A stretch of DNA of 64,000 nucleotides from CAYVIB01 sp964451365 (GCA_964451365.1 CAYVIB010000020.1:1-64000); one strand, 5' to 3'. Shown: positions 1 through 9,415, counted from the first letter of the stretch. The notes: a model not told the origin generated them from the letters alone. Made by a program: numbers and translations.

Positions 1-1854
1 ATTGGCCTTGATCAAACCGGTAATAACGTCCACCGACGGCCGCTGGGTGGCCAGGATCAGGTGAATACCGGCGGCGCGAGCCTTCTGCGCGATTCGCGCA
101 ATCAACTGTTCCACTTTCTTACCGACGATCATCATCATGTCGGCGAACTCGTCGATCACCACCACAATAAAAGGCATGGGCTGCAGATCCGGGGCGGTTT
201 CGCCCTCCACCTCGATGGCGCCATTGGCTTCCGGCGTCCACAACGGATCGGGAATCGGCGCGCCGGCCTTGATCGCATCCTTGACCTTTTTGTTGTAACC
301 GGCCAGGTTGCGCACACCCAGCGAGGCCATCAGTTTGTAGCGCCGCTCCATCTCCCCGACACACCAGCGCAGGCCAGTGGCGGCATCCTTCATATCGGTA
401 ATGACCGGCGCGAGCAGGTGCGGAATACCCTCGTAAACCGACAGTTCCAACATTTTCGGGTCCACCAGGATCAGGCGCACTTCCTCCGGCGGGGCCTTGT
501 ACAACATACTCACCAACATCGAGTTCACACCCACCGATTTGCCGGAACCGGTGGTACCGGCCACCAGCAGGTGGGGCATCTTGGCCAGGTCGGCAATCAC
601 CGGTTCGCCGGAAATATCATGCCCCAGCGCCAGCGACAACGGCGAGCGGGATTTTTCGTAGGAGGCAGAGGCGATTACCTCACTCAGGCGCACCATTTCC
701 CGGTGTTCGTTGGGTATTTCAATTCCCACCACCGACTTGCCCTGGATCACCTCCACCACGCGAACGCTGCTGACGGCCAGGGACCGGGCCAGGTCCTTGG
801 CGAGGTTGGAAATTTTGCTCACCTTGACGCCCGGCGCGGGTTGGATTTCAAATCGCGTCACCACCGGGCCGGGCAGCACTTCCACCACTTCGGCAACCAC
901 ACCGAAATCCTTTAGCTTCAGCTCCAGCAGGCGCGACATGGCTTCCAGTGACTCTTCCGAATAGCCCTTGTCGCTGCGCTTGTCGGGCGGGTCCAGCAGG
1001 CTGATAGGTGGCAGTTCGCCTACCGCCGGCTCGTTGTCGAACAGGGATTGCTGCTTTTCTTTCTGCACCCGCTCGCTCGGCTTGGGCAGCTTTTTCGGCG
1101 CGCTGATGGTGGGCGGAATGCGGGTTTCCTGTTTCTTGACTTGCACCTGGACGGCCTCCCGGCGTTGCTGGACGGCCTGCCTGGCCTGTTTGCGTTCGAG
1201 GGAGTTTGCCCGCCAGATAATGAATCGGTGCTGAATATAGCGGCCCACGGCGAGAATGCCGGCACCAATGCGGTCCATCACCGCAAACCAGGAGATATCG
1301 ATGAAAATCGTCAGCCCGAACAGGAACATGGCCAGCAGCAACAGGGTGCCACCCAGGTAACCGAAAGACGCATCGATGGCGGTGGCCGTCGTCAGGCCCA
1401 GGTAACCGCCGTTGGAAAATGGCAACGCGTCGCTGGCGGTGCCGTACTGCATCACCGCGATGCCGGTACCGGCCACCATGACCAGCACCAGGCCGATAAA
1501 CCGCAACGCCAGCATCAGCGGGTCAAACCGGGGAACATTTTTCTCCCGCAGTTGCATCACCACCTGGTAAGCCAGCATCAGCGGAAATAGGTAGGCCAGG
1601 TTACCGAACAGGGAGAAAAAGACATCCGCCAGCCACGCCCCCGCCGGCCCGCCGGCATTTTCGATGGGTCCGCCGGCGCCGGTTTTCGACCAGCCCGGAT
1701 CGTTCGCGCTGTAAGTCAACAATGCCAGGGCGATATAGGCACAGCCGGCGATCAGGGCAATAAGGATACCTTCTCGCAGGATACGGGCGGTGCTGGAGAC
1801 TTCACCGGCGGCGTCGGCGCTGTCTATTGTTTTTTCTGCTGCTTTTCTGCTCAC
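1..1854 (-). CDS. ftsK: DNA translocase FtsK, N-terminal part (runs off the window)
   Basis: Septal DNA translocase that pumps chromosomes through the closing septum. The 618 codons present begin at a GTG with an AAGG element about 13 bases upstream; an in-frame stop lies just before it (1879-1881). The first ~190 residues hold several hydrophobic segments, followed by a charged linker and the RecA-like motor. Walker A (GTTGSGKS) is near residue 433, and a Walker B-like VVIDEFADMM follows. The reading frame leaves the window inside the conserved VITGLIKAN stretch, so the C-terminal end of the motor and the gamma domain are outside. The linker is short compared with E. coli FtsK, as in Pseudomonas. 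It is divergent from trxB. Identification is firm; only the start codon is open. Confidence 0.95.
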   Translation of the reverse strand, partial: MSRKAAEKTIDSADAAGEVSSTARILREGILIALIAGCAYIALALLTYSANDPGWSKTGAGGPIENAGGPAGAWLADVFFSLFGNLAYLFPLMLAYQVVMQLREKNVPRFDPLMLALRFIGLVLVMVAGTGIAVMQYGTASDALPFSNGGYLGLTTATAIDASFGYLGGTLLLLAMFLFGLTIFIDISWFAVMDRIGAGILAVGRYIQHRFIIWRANSLERKQARQAVQQRREAVQVQVKKQETRIPPTISAPKKLPKPSERVQKEKQQSLFDNEPAVGELPPISLLDPPDKRSDKGYSEESLEAMSRLLELKLKDFGVVAEVVEVLPGPVVTRFEIQPAPGVKVSKISNLAKDLARSLAVSSVRVVEVIQGKSVVGIEIPNEHREMVRLSEVIASASYEKSRSPLSLALGHDISGEPVIADLAKMPHLLVAGTTGSGKSVGVNSMLVSMLYKAPPEEVRLILVDPKMLELSVYEGIPHLLAPVITDMKDAATGLRWCVGEMERRYKLMASLGVRNLAGYNKKVKDAIKAGAPIPDPLWTPEANGAIEVEGETAPDLQPMPFIVVVIDEFADMMMIVGKKVEQLIARIAQKARAAGIHLILATQRPSVDVITGLIKAN

Positions 1855-2121
1855 GTCTGTCTTGCTAAACCTTGCTGCCTATTATTTGGTCGCTTTCGCG
1901 TGGAAAGCGCGGCCATTGTACCTTGTTTTCCCGTCGGATACCGGCAGTGAATCCCGCGCCCACTATTGGTGGATTTATAGCCACCGGATGAAAAATAGCT
2001 GCTTTCTATGACACGGATTAAGCGGATTAATGGCCGGACGTTTTCATTTCTTTTATCATGCCGCACAACTTGCTCAATTTATTTTGCCATTCTTATTTTT
2101 TGCCCCAAGGAAATCCTTTTC

Positions 2122-3078
2122 ATGAGTGAAACACAGCATCACAAGTTATTGATTCTCGGCTCCGGCCCCGCCGGATACACCGCCGCCATATACGCCGCCC
2201 GGGCCAACCTGAAACCCGTGGTGATCACCGGTATGCAGCAAGGCGGCCAATTGACCACTACCACTGAAGTCGAAAACTGGCCGGGCGGCGTGCACGACCT
2301 GCAAGGCCCTGATCTGATGGTCCAGATGCAGCATCACGCAGAACGCTTCGACACCCGGATCATTTTCGATCACATCCACGAATGTGATCTAAGCAAGCGC
2401 CCATTTACGCTTGTCGGCAACAACACTTACACCTGTGATGCGCTGATTATCGCCACCGGCGCTTCGGCCCAATATCTCGGCCTGCCGTCCGAGGAGGAAT
2501 TCATGGGCAAGGGCGTGAGCGCCTGCGCCACCTGTGATGGGTTCTTCTACCGCGACCAGAAAGTGGCGGTGATCGGCGGCGGTAACACGGCAGTGGAGGA
2601 AGCGTTGTACCTGGCCAATATCGCCAGTGAAGTAACCCTGATCCACCGGCGGGATTCCCTGCGCTCGGAAAAAATCCTGCAGGACCGCCTGTTCGAAAAA
2701 GAGAAAAACGGCAACGTCCGCATTTTATGGAACAGTACCCTTGAGGAAGTCCTGGGCAACGAACAGGGCGTTACGGGCGCGAGGGTGAAATCCACCGTCG
2801 ACGGCAGTACCCGGGACCTGGATTTCAACGGTGTGTTTATCGCCATTGGGCATAAACCCAATACCGATATCTTCCAGGGCCAGTTGGAAATGCACAATGG
2901 CTATATCCTGGTGAAGAGCGGCCTGAATGGCGAAGCCACGGCCACCAATGTGCCCGGCGTGTTTGCCGCCGGCGACGTGGCCGATCATATCTACCGCCAG
3001 GCGGTGACCTCGGCCGGCGCCGGCTGCATGGCGGCGTTGGATGCGGAGCGTTTTCTCGACAGCCAGCACGAAATCTAA
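2122..3078 (+). CDS. trxB: Thioredoxin reductase TrxB
   Basis: FAD/NADPH-dependent cytoplasmic enzyme that reduces thioredoxin. The 318-residue product is of normal length. The FAD-binding GSGPAGYTAA motif is at residues ~13-22, the redox-active CATC at Cys135/Cys138, and the NADP-binding GGGNTAVEEA motif follows. A C-terminal GDV motif contacts FAD. The ATG at 2122 is chosen because AAGGAAA lies 8 bases upstream and the protein then starts as family members do. A longer reading frame begins at 2008 but has no family support. aat starts only 5 bases downstream, so the two are probably co-transcribed, as in many gammaproteobacteria. Confidence 0.97.
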   Translation: MSETQHHKLLILGSGPAGYTAAIYAARANLKPVVITGMQQGGQLTTTTEVENWPGGVHDLQGPDLMVQMQHHAERFDTRIIFDHIHECDLSKRPFTLVGNNTYTCDALIIATGASAQYLGLPSEEEFMGKGVSACATCDGFFYRDQKVAVIGGGNTAVEEALYLANIASEVTLIHRRDSLRSEKILQDRLFEKEKNGNVRILWNSTLEEVLGNEQGVTGARVKSTVDGSTRDLDFNGVFIAIGHKPNTDIFQGQLEMHNGYILVKSGLNGEATATNVPGVFAAGDVADHIYRQAVTSAGAGCMAALDAERFLDSQHEI

Positions 3079-3083
3079 ACCCT

Positions 3084-3818
3084 ATGGGCAAGCTGGCTTG
3101 GCTCGATTCGGACAATCTGGCTTTTCCCGATACTTCCAACGCCCTTGAGGACCCCAATGGCCTCCTGGCCGTTGGGGGCGACCTTTCGATCGAGCGCCTG
3201 GTGGAAGCCTACCGGCGCGGCATCTTTCCCTGGTACAGCAATACCGAACCCATCCTGTGGTGGTCCCCCGATCCGCGCCTGGTACTCTACCCGGAAGATA
3301 TCCATATCAGCCAGTCCCTGCGAAAGTTTGCGCGAAAAAAGCCTTTTGCCATCACGGTAGACACGGCCTTTGAAGATGTCCTTCACGGCTGTGCCGCACC
3401 CCGCAAAGGCGAATCCGGCACCTGGATAACCCCGGCAATGCACCAGGCCTATATGCGGCTGCATGGATTGGGGCTGGCCCATTCCGTCGAGGCGCGGGGC
3501 GAAGGCGGCGAACTGGTCGGCGGGCTCTACGGCGTATGCCTGGGTAAAATTTTTTTTGGCGAGTCCATGTTCAGCGCCGTGTCGGGTGCCTCGAAAATCG
3601 CCTTTGTCACCCTCTGCCTGCAGCTGAAACAATGGCATTTTTTAGCCATTGACTGCCAGGCAAAAACGGAACATCTTATTTCCCTGGGAGCAAAGGAAAT
3701 CAGCCGGAAACATTTTGAAGCATTACTTGCCAAAGCAATTGTTACTCCGGTGTCGGAATATTTCCATCAGGATTGGCAACACCAGTGGACGATGCCCGAG
3801 TACGGGTTTGCATTGTAA
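3084..3818 (+). CDS. aat: Leucyl/phenylalanyl-tRNA--protein transferase
   Basis: Adds Leu or Phe from aminoacyl-tRNA to the N-terminus of proteins beginning with Lys or Arg, creating N-degrons for ClpS/ClpA. The 244-residue length is typical. Family signatures are the early FPDTSNALEDPNGLLAVGG region, the WYSNTEPILWWSPDPR block and the GGLYGVCLGKIFFGESMFS core that forms the catalytic fold. It begins 5 bases after the trxB stop without a clear ribosome binding site, which suggests translational coupling. bpt follows after 34 bases. clpS and clpA, which use its products, are about 4 kb downstream. Confidence 0.97.
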   Translation: MGKLAWLDSDNLAFPDTSNALEDPNGLLAVGGDLSIERLVEAYRRGIFPWYSNTEPILWWSPDPRLVLYPEDIHISQSLRKFARKKPFAITVDTAFEDVLHGCAAPRKGESGTWITPAMHQAYMRLHGLGLAHSVEARGEGGELVGGLYGVCLGKIFFGESMFSAVSGASKIAFVTLCLQLKQWHFLAIDCQAKTEHLISLGAKEISRKHFEALLAKAIVTPVSEYFHQDWQHQWTMPEYGFAL

Positions 3819-3852
3819 CGTCGGGAAACTTCAGGAATAGAGAGTAGATGCC

Positions 3853-4578
3853 GTGACTGATTTATCCAATCTCAAATTATTTGCCACTCACCCTCACCCA
3901 TGCAGTTACCTTGAGGACCGGGAGTCGACGACAGTCTTTCTCGACCCGGCGGCAAGTGTCGATGCATCCCTCTACAGCCAACTTTCGGAACTGGGATTTC
4001 GCCGCAGTGGCAAGCATCTCTATCGGCCTCGGTGCAAGGGATGCCAGGCCTGTATTCCGATCCGCATTCCCGTCGAATATTTTGAACCGACGCGAAACCA
4101 ATTGCGCTGTAAAAAGCGAAATCGTGATTTAATCACCCGAATCAGCAGGAACATCAATACAGACGAACACTACAGTCTGTATAAAAAATACATTACCTTG
4201 CGCCATTCCGACGGTGATATGTACCCACCGTCGCGATCCCAGTATTTGGACTTTCTGAGCGCCGAGTGGGATGTGACTCACTACCTGGAATTCCGCAATA
4301 GCGCGCAAAAGCTGGTGGCGGTTGCCGTAACCGACAGACTCCAAAACGGGCTGTCTGCCATTTACACGTTTTTCGATCCCGATGAAAACCGGCGCAGCCT
4401 TGGCGTTTATGGTGTTATTTCACAAGTGGAGTGGGCAAAGGAAATCGGCCTTCCCTACCTCTATCTGGGCTACTGGATTAAACAGTGCCAGAAAATGAAT
4501 TACAAAACGGACTACCAACCCTGCCAGCTTATGGTGAATGGAAACTGGATTACTGTCACATCGACACCCGTGAAATAA
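3853..4578 (+). CDS. bpt: Aspartate/glutamate leucyltransferase (bacterial protein transferase)
   Basis: Transfers Leu from Leu-tRNA to N-terminal Asp or Glu, the second modifying branch of the bacterial N-degron pathway. The 241-residue protein has the N-terminal cysteine-rich region of the ATE family (CSYLEDR near residue 17, then CKGCQACIP with the conserved cysteines) and the C-terminal YLGYWI..C..MNYK block. The start is GTG at 3853; the ATG at 3848 is followed directly by a stop in its own frame. In Pseudomonas infA normally follows; here an accessory insert of about 2.3 kb lies between. It is probably in one operon with trxB and aat. Confidence 0.95.
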   Translation: MTDLSNLKLFATHPHPCSYLEDRESTTVFLDPAASVDASLYSQLSELGFRRSGKHLYRPRCKGCQACIPIRIPVEYFEPTRNQLRCKKRNRDLITRISRNINTDEHYSLYKKYITLRHSDGDMYPPSRSQYLDFLSAEWDVTHYLEFRNSAQKLVAVAVTDRLQNGLSAIYTFFDPDENRRSLGVYGVISQVEWAKEIGLPYLYLGYWIKQCQKMNYKTDYQPCQLMVNGNWITVTSTPVK

Positions 4579-5012
4579 CAGAACAACAAGAAGCTTTCGG
4601 CGTCACCCCACGAATCAAATAGGCGCGGCATTGATCAAAAACGCTCACGCATGCCACGGTTATATATCACATCTTTTTGCTATAAAAAATTAGTTCGCGT
4701 ACCCAAAAATTTTTCGTCACTGCCAATAGCTTAACCATCTGACACCAATCGTCTTTATCGTGGTACGAGTATCGCTGACATCATGTTTTGGCGTTTAAAC
4801 ACACACATTGAAAACGGCTTTTATATTTTTGCTTGTTGCTCACCAGCTATCATCACAAAATCCTGAAACCGGGGAAAATATAAAAATAACTTACATGCAT
4901 TCCGCTAAAAAAATTCCTCTTGTTCAACAGGAAACCAGCACCTCTATCCAACAATAAAACGACGACGTTCGACTCATTGCCGATGACCGAAAGTTTCCAA
5001 CGACCGCGATAA
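4579..5012. other. AT-rich spacer without a recognisable gene
   Basis: About 430 bases between bpt and the metallopeptidase remnant. The stretch is visibly richer in A and T than the flanking housekeeping genes, and no reading frame of plausible length or family resemblance is seen on either strand. It may contain further decayed peptidase sequence, since the remnant starts abruptly at its right edge, but nothing in it can be aligned by eye. Confidence 0.5.
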
Positions 5013-5640
5013 AGGAGAGCAAAAATCGTCGATGCGGACCCGGCAATCAACCTCGCCGACTTTGATATCGAAGACCGCTTTGACCTGGACGGCGACGGGG
5101 ACATTTGGGAGCCGGACGGTCTGGTGGACCAGGTACACATTTTTCACTCCTCGGTGGGCGAGGAAGCGGGCGGTGGTCAATTGGGTGAAGCGGCCAGCTG
5201 GTCTCATCGCTGGGATCTCGGCGGCGTTGTAACCTTCCCCAACTCCCCCACCGATGCAGCCTACTGGGAGGGCCTGATGGGAGCCTACGACTACACTATT
5301 CAACCCATCGATATTCAACCCATCGGTGCCGCCGCCGGTGTGGTTGCCCACGAATACGATGACCTGGGCCTGCCGGATGAATACGACACGCAATATACCG
5401 GCCGCGGCGAACCGGTGGCGGTCTGGTCGATCATCTCCAGCGGCAGTTACGGCGGTGTAATTCCCGCTCTGAGCCGACGGGTTTCAGCCCCTGGGCCAAG
5501 CAGTTTTTACAGGAATCACTGGGCGGAAACTGGTTGAGCGGCGAGATACTAAATCTGGAGTCGTTGTCGTGGCACGGCGAAACCCTGCTGCTCGACCGAG
5601 CCTCCAGCAAGGGAAGTCAGTTGATTTTGACTGCCCACCG
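5013..5640 (+). pseudogene. Decayed M6 (immune inhibitor A-like) metallopeptidase fragment
   Basis: Remnant of a secreted zinc metallopeptidase. One frame reads INLADFDIEDRFDLDGDG, EPDGLVDQVHIFHSSVGEE and a WSHRW block, all characteristic of the InhA catalytic domain. The zinc site should read HEYGHDLGLPDEYD but here (5349-5387) is HEYDDLGLPDEYD. Loss of three bases has merged Gly-His into one Asp and removed the second zinc-binding His. Near 5463-5470 one base is lost and the resemblance (SEPTGFSPW, then GGNWLSGEI) continues in another frame up to about 5640. A stop at 5010-5012 precedes the fragment and there is no signal peptide or start. The identity is clear; exact limits are approximate. 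Confidence 0.8.
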
Positions 5641-5662
5641 GACGAACGTTCAGAAATCAGGC

Positions 5663-6556
5663 TCAATCCTGCTTTCGCTTGGAAAACATCCACGGCAGAA
5701 TGTCCGGGTTCTGCCATGCTTTCTTAAAAGTCTCGTTGTGTTTAACGCCCGTATATTCGGTGTATTTTACTTCGGCCCCCAGTGCCTTGAGCCGTTGCGT
5801 CATAATGCGTGATCCTTCCACCGGGTTGTACTCATCCTGGTCGCCGTGAAAAACCCAGAACGGAATATCCTTGATTTTTTCCGCTTTGGCAGGATCGGAG
5901 TAGCCCGCCATCGGTACAGCGGCCGCAAACAAGTCGGGCCGACGGGTGGTAAACTCCCAGGTGCCGAAACCGCCCATGGATATACCGGTGATATACACCC
6001 TCTCGCGATCAACAGCGTAGGTTTCAATTACGCTGTCTATGAGTTCCAGCGCCGCCGCACCGGACTCCGAAGGCTGTTCGTGCTGCTGGTAGGAGCCGTC
6101 CTCGCCCAGGCCGGCAAACGGCTCCTCCGGGGAATTTCCAATCCAGTGCGCCCACTCCTGATCCGGGGAGTGATCGGAACACTGCGGAACCAGGACAATC
6201 GATGGGAATTTTCGCTGGCCGTTGGGTGAAACGATTGAATTATCACCGCTGAACAGGCCAACATTGTCAAACATATCAGCTTCGTTTTGCGTGCCACGCT
6301 GTCCCCTGCCGTGAAGGAACACCACCAGCGGATAAGCCTTTTCCGCCGAATAATCCTCCGGAACGAACAGGCGATAAGGCATTTGCATGCCGTTGGACGC
6401 GGAAAAAGTTTTCTTTTCCATCACCTTGTCCAGGTTCGCCTGAACCCACGCGCGATTGTCTTCGGTAGAAAGCAAGGCGCGATCCTGCGCACAAGCCGCG
6501 AAACCAAAAACAAAAAGTGCTGCCACGAACAATCGAAGATTCTGTTGAATTGCCAT
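5663..6556 (-). CDS. Lipoprotein alpha/beta-hydrolase, probable carbohydrate or polyester esterase
   Basis: A 297-residue protein with a hydrophobic signal and possible lipobox FAAC at Cys22 (Phe at -3 is unusual), so likely anchored in the outer membrane or periplasm. The fold is that of CE1-like esterases, PHB depolymerases and prolyl oligopeptidases. It has an oxyanion HGRGQRG loop near residue 82, nucleophile Ser193 in GISMGGFG, probable Asp241 in HGDQDEYNPV and His273 in GVKHNETF. The substrate cannot be read from the sequence; acetyl or feruloyl esters of hemicellulose would suit the organism. It converges on the M6 remnant and lies in the insert that separates bpt from infA. Confidence 0.8.
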   Translation of the reverse strand: MAIQQNLRLFVAALFVFGFAACAQDRALLSTEDNRAWVQANLDKVMEKKTFSASNGMQMPYRLFVPEDYSAEKAYPLVVFLHGRGQRGTQNEADMFDNVGLFSGDNSIVSPNGQRKFPSIVLVPQCSDHSPDQEWAHWIGNSPEEPFAGLGEDGSYQQHEQPSESGAAALELIDSVIETYAVDRERVYITGISMGGFGTWEFTTRRPDLFAAAVPMAGYSDPAKAEKIKDIPFWVFHGDQDEYNPVEGSRIMTQRLKALGAEVKYTEYTGVKHNETFKKAWQNPDILPWMFSKRKQD

Positions 6557-6774
6557 TATTTTTTAACCTGCTCTGCTAATAATCCGTGCACAAAAGGCGC
6601 TACGATAAAGGCTGGGTTCCACCGAGTCCAGTCCCTTAGAGCGGTGTTGGCGCAACCATTGCGTAAAACACCTGTGCAGCCTTCAGGCGGAAGATATCGA
6701 CGTGTTTTTTACGTCGGGATGCGACACCAGGGGAGGCCAAAGCATTTTTTTCAAATCGGCCTGTATTTTGGGAA

Positions 6775-6805
6775 TTTCAGGCAATGCTTGGCTTCGGGGG
6801 ATAAT
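6775..6805 (+). promoter_or_regulatory. Possible infA promoter
   Basis: A good -10 hexamer GATAAT lies at 6800-6805, about 65 bases before the infA start. The best -35 candidate (TTTCAG, 6775-6780) is poor and 19 bases away. The rest of the 313-base stretch 6557-6869 shows no gene or RNA that can be recognised. Confidence 0.3.
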
Positions 6806-6869
6806 TCAGGCAAAATTGCCGCCTTTCAAATTCACCCACTTAATCTGTTGAGATAGAGGCAGCTGCCGG

Positions 6870-7088
6870 ATGGCAAAAGAAGACAACTTTGAACTGGAAG
6901 GAGAAGTGATCGACACCCTTCCCAACACGACATTCCGCGTCAAGCTGGAAAACGGGCATGTCGTGATCGCGCATATCTCGGGGAAAATGCGCAAAAACTA
7001 CATCCGCATCCTGACAGGCGACAAGGTCAAGGTGGAAATGACACCCTATGACCTCAGCAAAGGCCGCATCACCTACCGAGCCCGCTAG
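6870..7088 (+). CDS. infA: Translation initiation factor IF-1
   Basis: The 72-residue S1/OB-fold factor binds the ribosomal A site during initiation. The protein is recognisable throughout: MAKEDNFELEGEVIDTLPN at the start, HVVIAHISGKMRKNYIRI in the middle and KGRITYRAR at the end, with the usual length. It faces clpA on the opposite strand and is separated from it by a hairpin. The gene order infA / clpA / clpS / cspD is conserved in Pseudomonas. Confidence 0.98.
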   Translation: MAKEDNFELEGEVIDTLPNTTFRVKLENGHVVIAHISGKMRKNYIRILTGDKVKVEMTPYDLSKGRITYRAR

Positions 7089-7110
7089 GTTTCAGTTTCC
7101 ATCCCCGGAT

Positions 7111-7137
7111 AAAAAAGAAGCCGCATTAAGCGGCTTC
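7111..7137 (-). terminator. Intrinsic terminator of clpA, overlapping its 3' end
   Basis: An 8-bp perfect stem (7117-7124 with 7130-7137) and a 5-base loop, followed on the minus strand by six T (7111-7116). The clpA stop codon lies at the loop/stem boundary, so the last codons form one arm. On the plus strand the T tract is weak, so it may only partly stop infA transcripts. Confidence 0.8.
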
Positions 7138-9387
7138 CGGTTTGATGGACAATTCGTTGTCCTTCACCTCGACGATAACAGTCCCCCCCTTGTCGGCCAG
7201 TTCGCCAAACAAGACCATTTCCGCCAACGGCTTCTTGATTTTCTCCTGGATAATCCGCGCCATCGGCCGGGCACCCATTTTTTCGTCGTAACCGTTAACC
7301 GCAAGCCACTCCCTCGCCTCATCGGTGATATCGAGAGTAACCTTCTTGTCATCGAGCTGCGATTGCAGTTCCACCAGGAACTTGTCCACCACGGTTTTGA
7401 TGACATCCAGGCTCAGGCTGCCAAATTGGACGATCCCGTCCAGGCGGTTGCGGAACTCCGGCGTGAAGCTCTTCTTAATAGCCTCCATCCCGTCGGATGA
7501 GTGATCCTGTCTGGTAAAACCGATGGAAGCCCGGCTCATGGACTCCGCGCCCGCATTGGTGGTCATGATCAGCACCACGTTGCGGAAGTCGGCGGTACGG
7601 CCGTTGTTATCGGTCAGCGCGCCGTGATCCATCACCTGGAGCAACAGGTTGAATACATCCGGGTGCGCTTTTTCGATTTCATCGAGGAGAACCACGCTGT
7701 GTGGCTGCTTGGTCACCGCTTCGGTCAGCAGTCCGCCCTGGTCGAAACCGACATAGCCGGGAGGTGCGCCGATCAGGCGTGACACCGTGTGACGCTCCAT
7801 ATATTCGGACATATCGAAGCGAATCAATTCCACACCCATGGCCTTGGCCAACTGCTTACAAAGTTCGGTTTTACCAACACCCGTCGGACCGGCAAAGAGG
7901 AAGGAGCCGATAGGTTTTTCATGGTTGGTCAATCCGGCGCGCGACAGTTTGATGGCCGAGGAGATGGCATCGATGGCCTTGTCCTGGCCAAACACGGTCA
8001 TGCGCAGGGTTTCGTCCAGCTTCGCCAACAGATCCTTATCCGAGGACGATACGGTTTTGGCGGGCACACGTGCGATTTTGGCAACAATTTCCTCGATATC
8101 CCGCACACCGATCTGCTTCTTGCGCTTGCCCTCCGGCTGCAACTGTTGGTAGGCGCCGGCTTCGTCGATAACATCGATGGCCTTATCCGGCATATAGCGA
8201 TCAGAAATGTACTTGCTGGCCAGTTCCGCCGCCGTGCGCAGGGCGCGATCGGTATACTTCAGGTTATGGTGTTTCTCAAAGCGGGATTTCAGCCCCTTGA
8301 GAATCTTGTAGGTATCCTCAATTCCCGGCTCGTTAACGTCAATCTTCTGGAAACGACGTGATAAAGCGCGATCTTTATCAAAAATGCCGCGATATTCCTG
8401 GAAGGTAGTGGAACCGATACAGCGCAGGTCACCGCTGGTCAGCAGCGGTTTCAACAGGTTCGACGCGTCCATCACCCCGCCCGAAGCGGCGCCGGCGCCA
8501 ATAATGGTATGGATTTCGTCGATAAACAGAATCGCGCCCTCGCGCTTGCGCAGCTCGGCCAGTAAGCCTTTAAAGCGCTTTTCGAAGTCGCCCCGGTACT
8601 TGGTGCCAGCCAGCAGGGAGCCGAGGTCGAGGGAAAACACGGTACTGCCTTCCAGCACTTCCGGTACTTCACCATCGACTATTTTCTTGGCCAGCCCCTC
8701 GGCGATGGCAGTTTTACCCACGCCGCTCTCGCCCACCAATAACGGGTTGTTCTTGCGCCGGCGCGCCAGGATCTGGACTACTCGCTCAACCTCATAGTCA
8801 CGGCCAACCAGCGGGTCGATACGGCCCAGCAAGGCTTGTTCATTGAGGTTGGTGGCGAAGGATTCGAGTGGATTGCCCGCCCCCTCACCCGCGGTACCAC
8901 CCTCATCGTCCTGGTTGTCGTGGCTGGGCTCGGCATGGCCGGGGGAGCCGGATACCTTGGAAATACCGTGGGTTATAAAATTCACTACATCGATACGGGC
9001 AATGCTCTGCTGCTTCAGGCAATAAACCGCCTGGCTTTCCTGCTCGCTAAAGATAGCGACCAACACATTTGCCCCGGTGACTTCACTCTTTCCGGAAGAC
9101 TGCACGTGGAACACCGCCCGTTGAAGTACGCGCTGGAAACCCAAGGTTGGCTGTGTTTCACGTTCCTGATCCTCTTCCGGAATCAGAGGTGTCGTGGAGT
9201 CGACGAACTCGGCCAAATCGGTCTTCAACATGCTTAAATCGGCCCCACACGCCTTCAACACGCTAGCCGCCGACTCGTTATCGACCAGCGCAAGCAGCAG
9301 GTGCTCCACCGTCATAAACTCGTGTCGCTTGGACCTTGCCCCTTTAAACGCGACATTCAGGGTTGATTCCAGTTCTTTACTTAACAT
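7126..9387 (-). CDS. clpA: ATP-dependent Clp protease ATP-binding subunit ClpA
   Basis: Hexameric AAA+ unfoldase that feeds ClpP; with ClpS it degrades N-degron substrates. The 753 residues comprise the N-terminal double Clp repeat (1-~145), an acidic glycine-rich linker, D1 with Walker A GESGVGKT and DEIHTIIGAG, and D2 with GPTGVGKT and LLDEIEKAHPDVF. It lacks the long middle coiled-coil of ClpB, so it is ClpA. An AGGTG element lies upstream of the ATG. clpS is 28 bases upstream on the same strand, so clpS-clpA is a probable operon. clpP is not in the window, as is usual for this locus. Confidence 0.97.
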   Translation of the reverse strand: MLSKELESTLNVAFKGARSKRHEFMTVEHLLLALVDNESAASVLKACGADLSMLKTDLAEFVDSTTPLIPEEDQERETQPTLGFQRVLQRAVFHVQSSGKSEVTGANVLVAIFSEQESQAVYCLKQQSIARIDVVNFITHGISKVSGSPGHAEPSHDNQDDEGGTAGEGAGNPLESFATNLNEQALLGRIDPLVGRDYEVERVVQILARRRKNNPLLVGESGVGKTAIAEGLAKKIVDGEVPEVLEGSTVFSLDLGSLLAGTKYRGDFEKRFKGLLAELRKREGAILFIDEIHTIIGAGAASGGVMDASNLLKPLLTSGDLRCIGSTTFQEYRGIFDKDRALSRRFQKIDVNEPGIEDTYKILKGLKSRFEKHHNLKYTDRALRTAAELASKYISDRYMPDKAIDVIDEAGAYQQLQPEGKRKKQIGVRDIEEIVAKIARVPAKTVSSSDKDLLAKLDETLRMTVFGQDKAIDAISSAIKLSRAGLTNHEKPIGSFLFAGPTGVGKTELCKQLAKAMGVELIRFDMSEYMERHTVSRLIGAPPGYVGFDQGGLLTEAVTKQPHSVVLLDEIEKAHPDVFNLLLQVMDHGALTDNNGRTADFRNVVLIMTTNAGAESMSRASIGFTRQDHSSDGMEAIKKSFTPEFRNRLDGIVQFGSLSLDVIKTVVDKFLVELQSQLDDKKVTLDITDEAREWLAVNGYDEKMGARPMARIIQEKIKKPLAEMVLFGELADKGGTVIVEVKDNELSIKPEAA

Positions 9388-9415
9388 TTTTCACTGCACC
9401 TAAACAGCCAAAGGG

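Noticed and set aside
1790..2066. Short open frames between ftsK and trxB on both strands
   Set aside because: They overlap the ftsK start or the trxB leader, lack ribosome binding sites and show no family resemblance.
6557..6869. tRNA or small RNA between the esterase and infA
   Set aside because: No cloverleaf with the conserved TTC loop or a discrete small-RNA structure could be found by eye.
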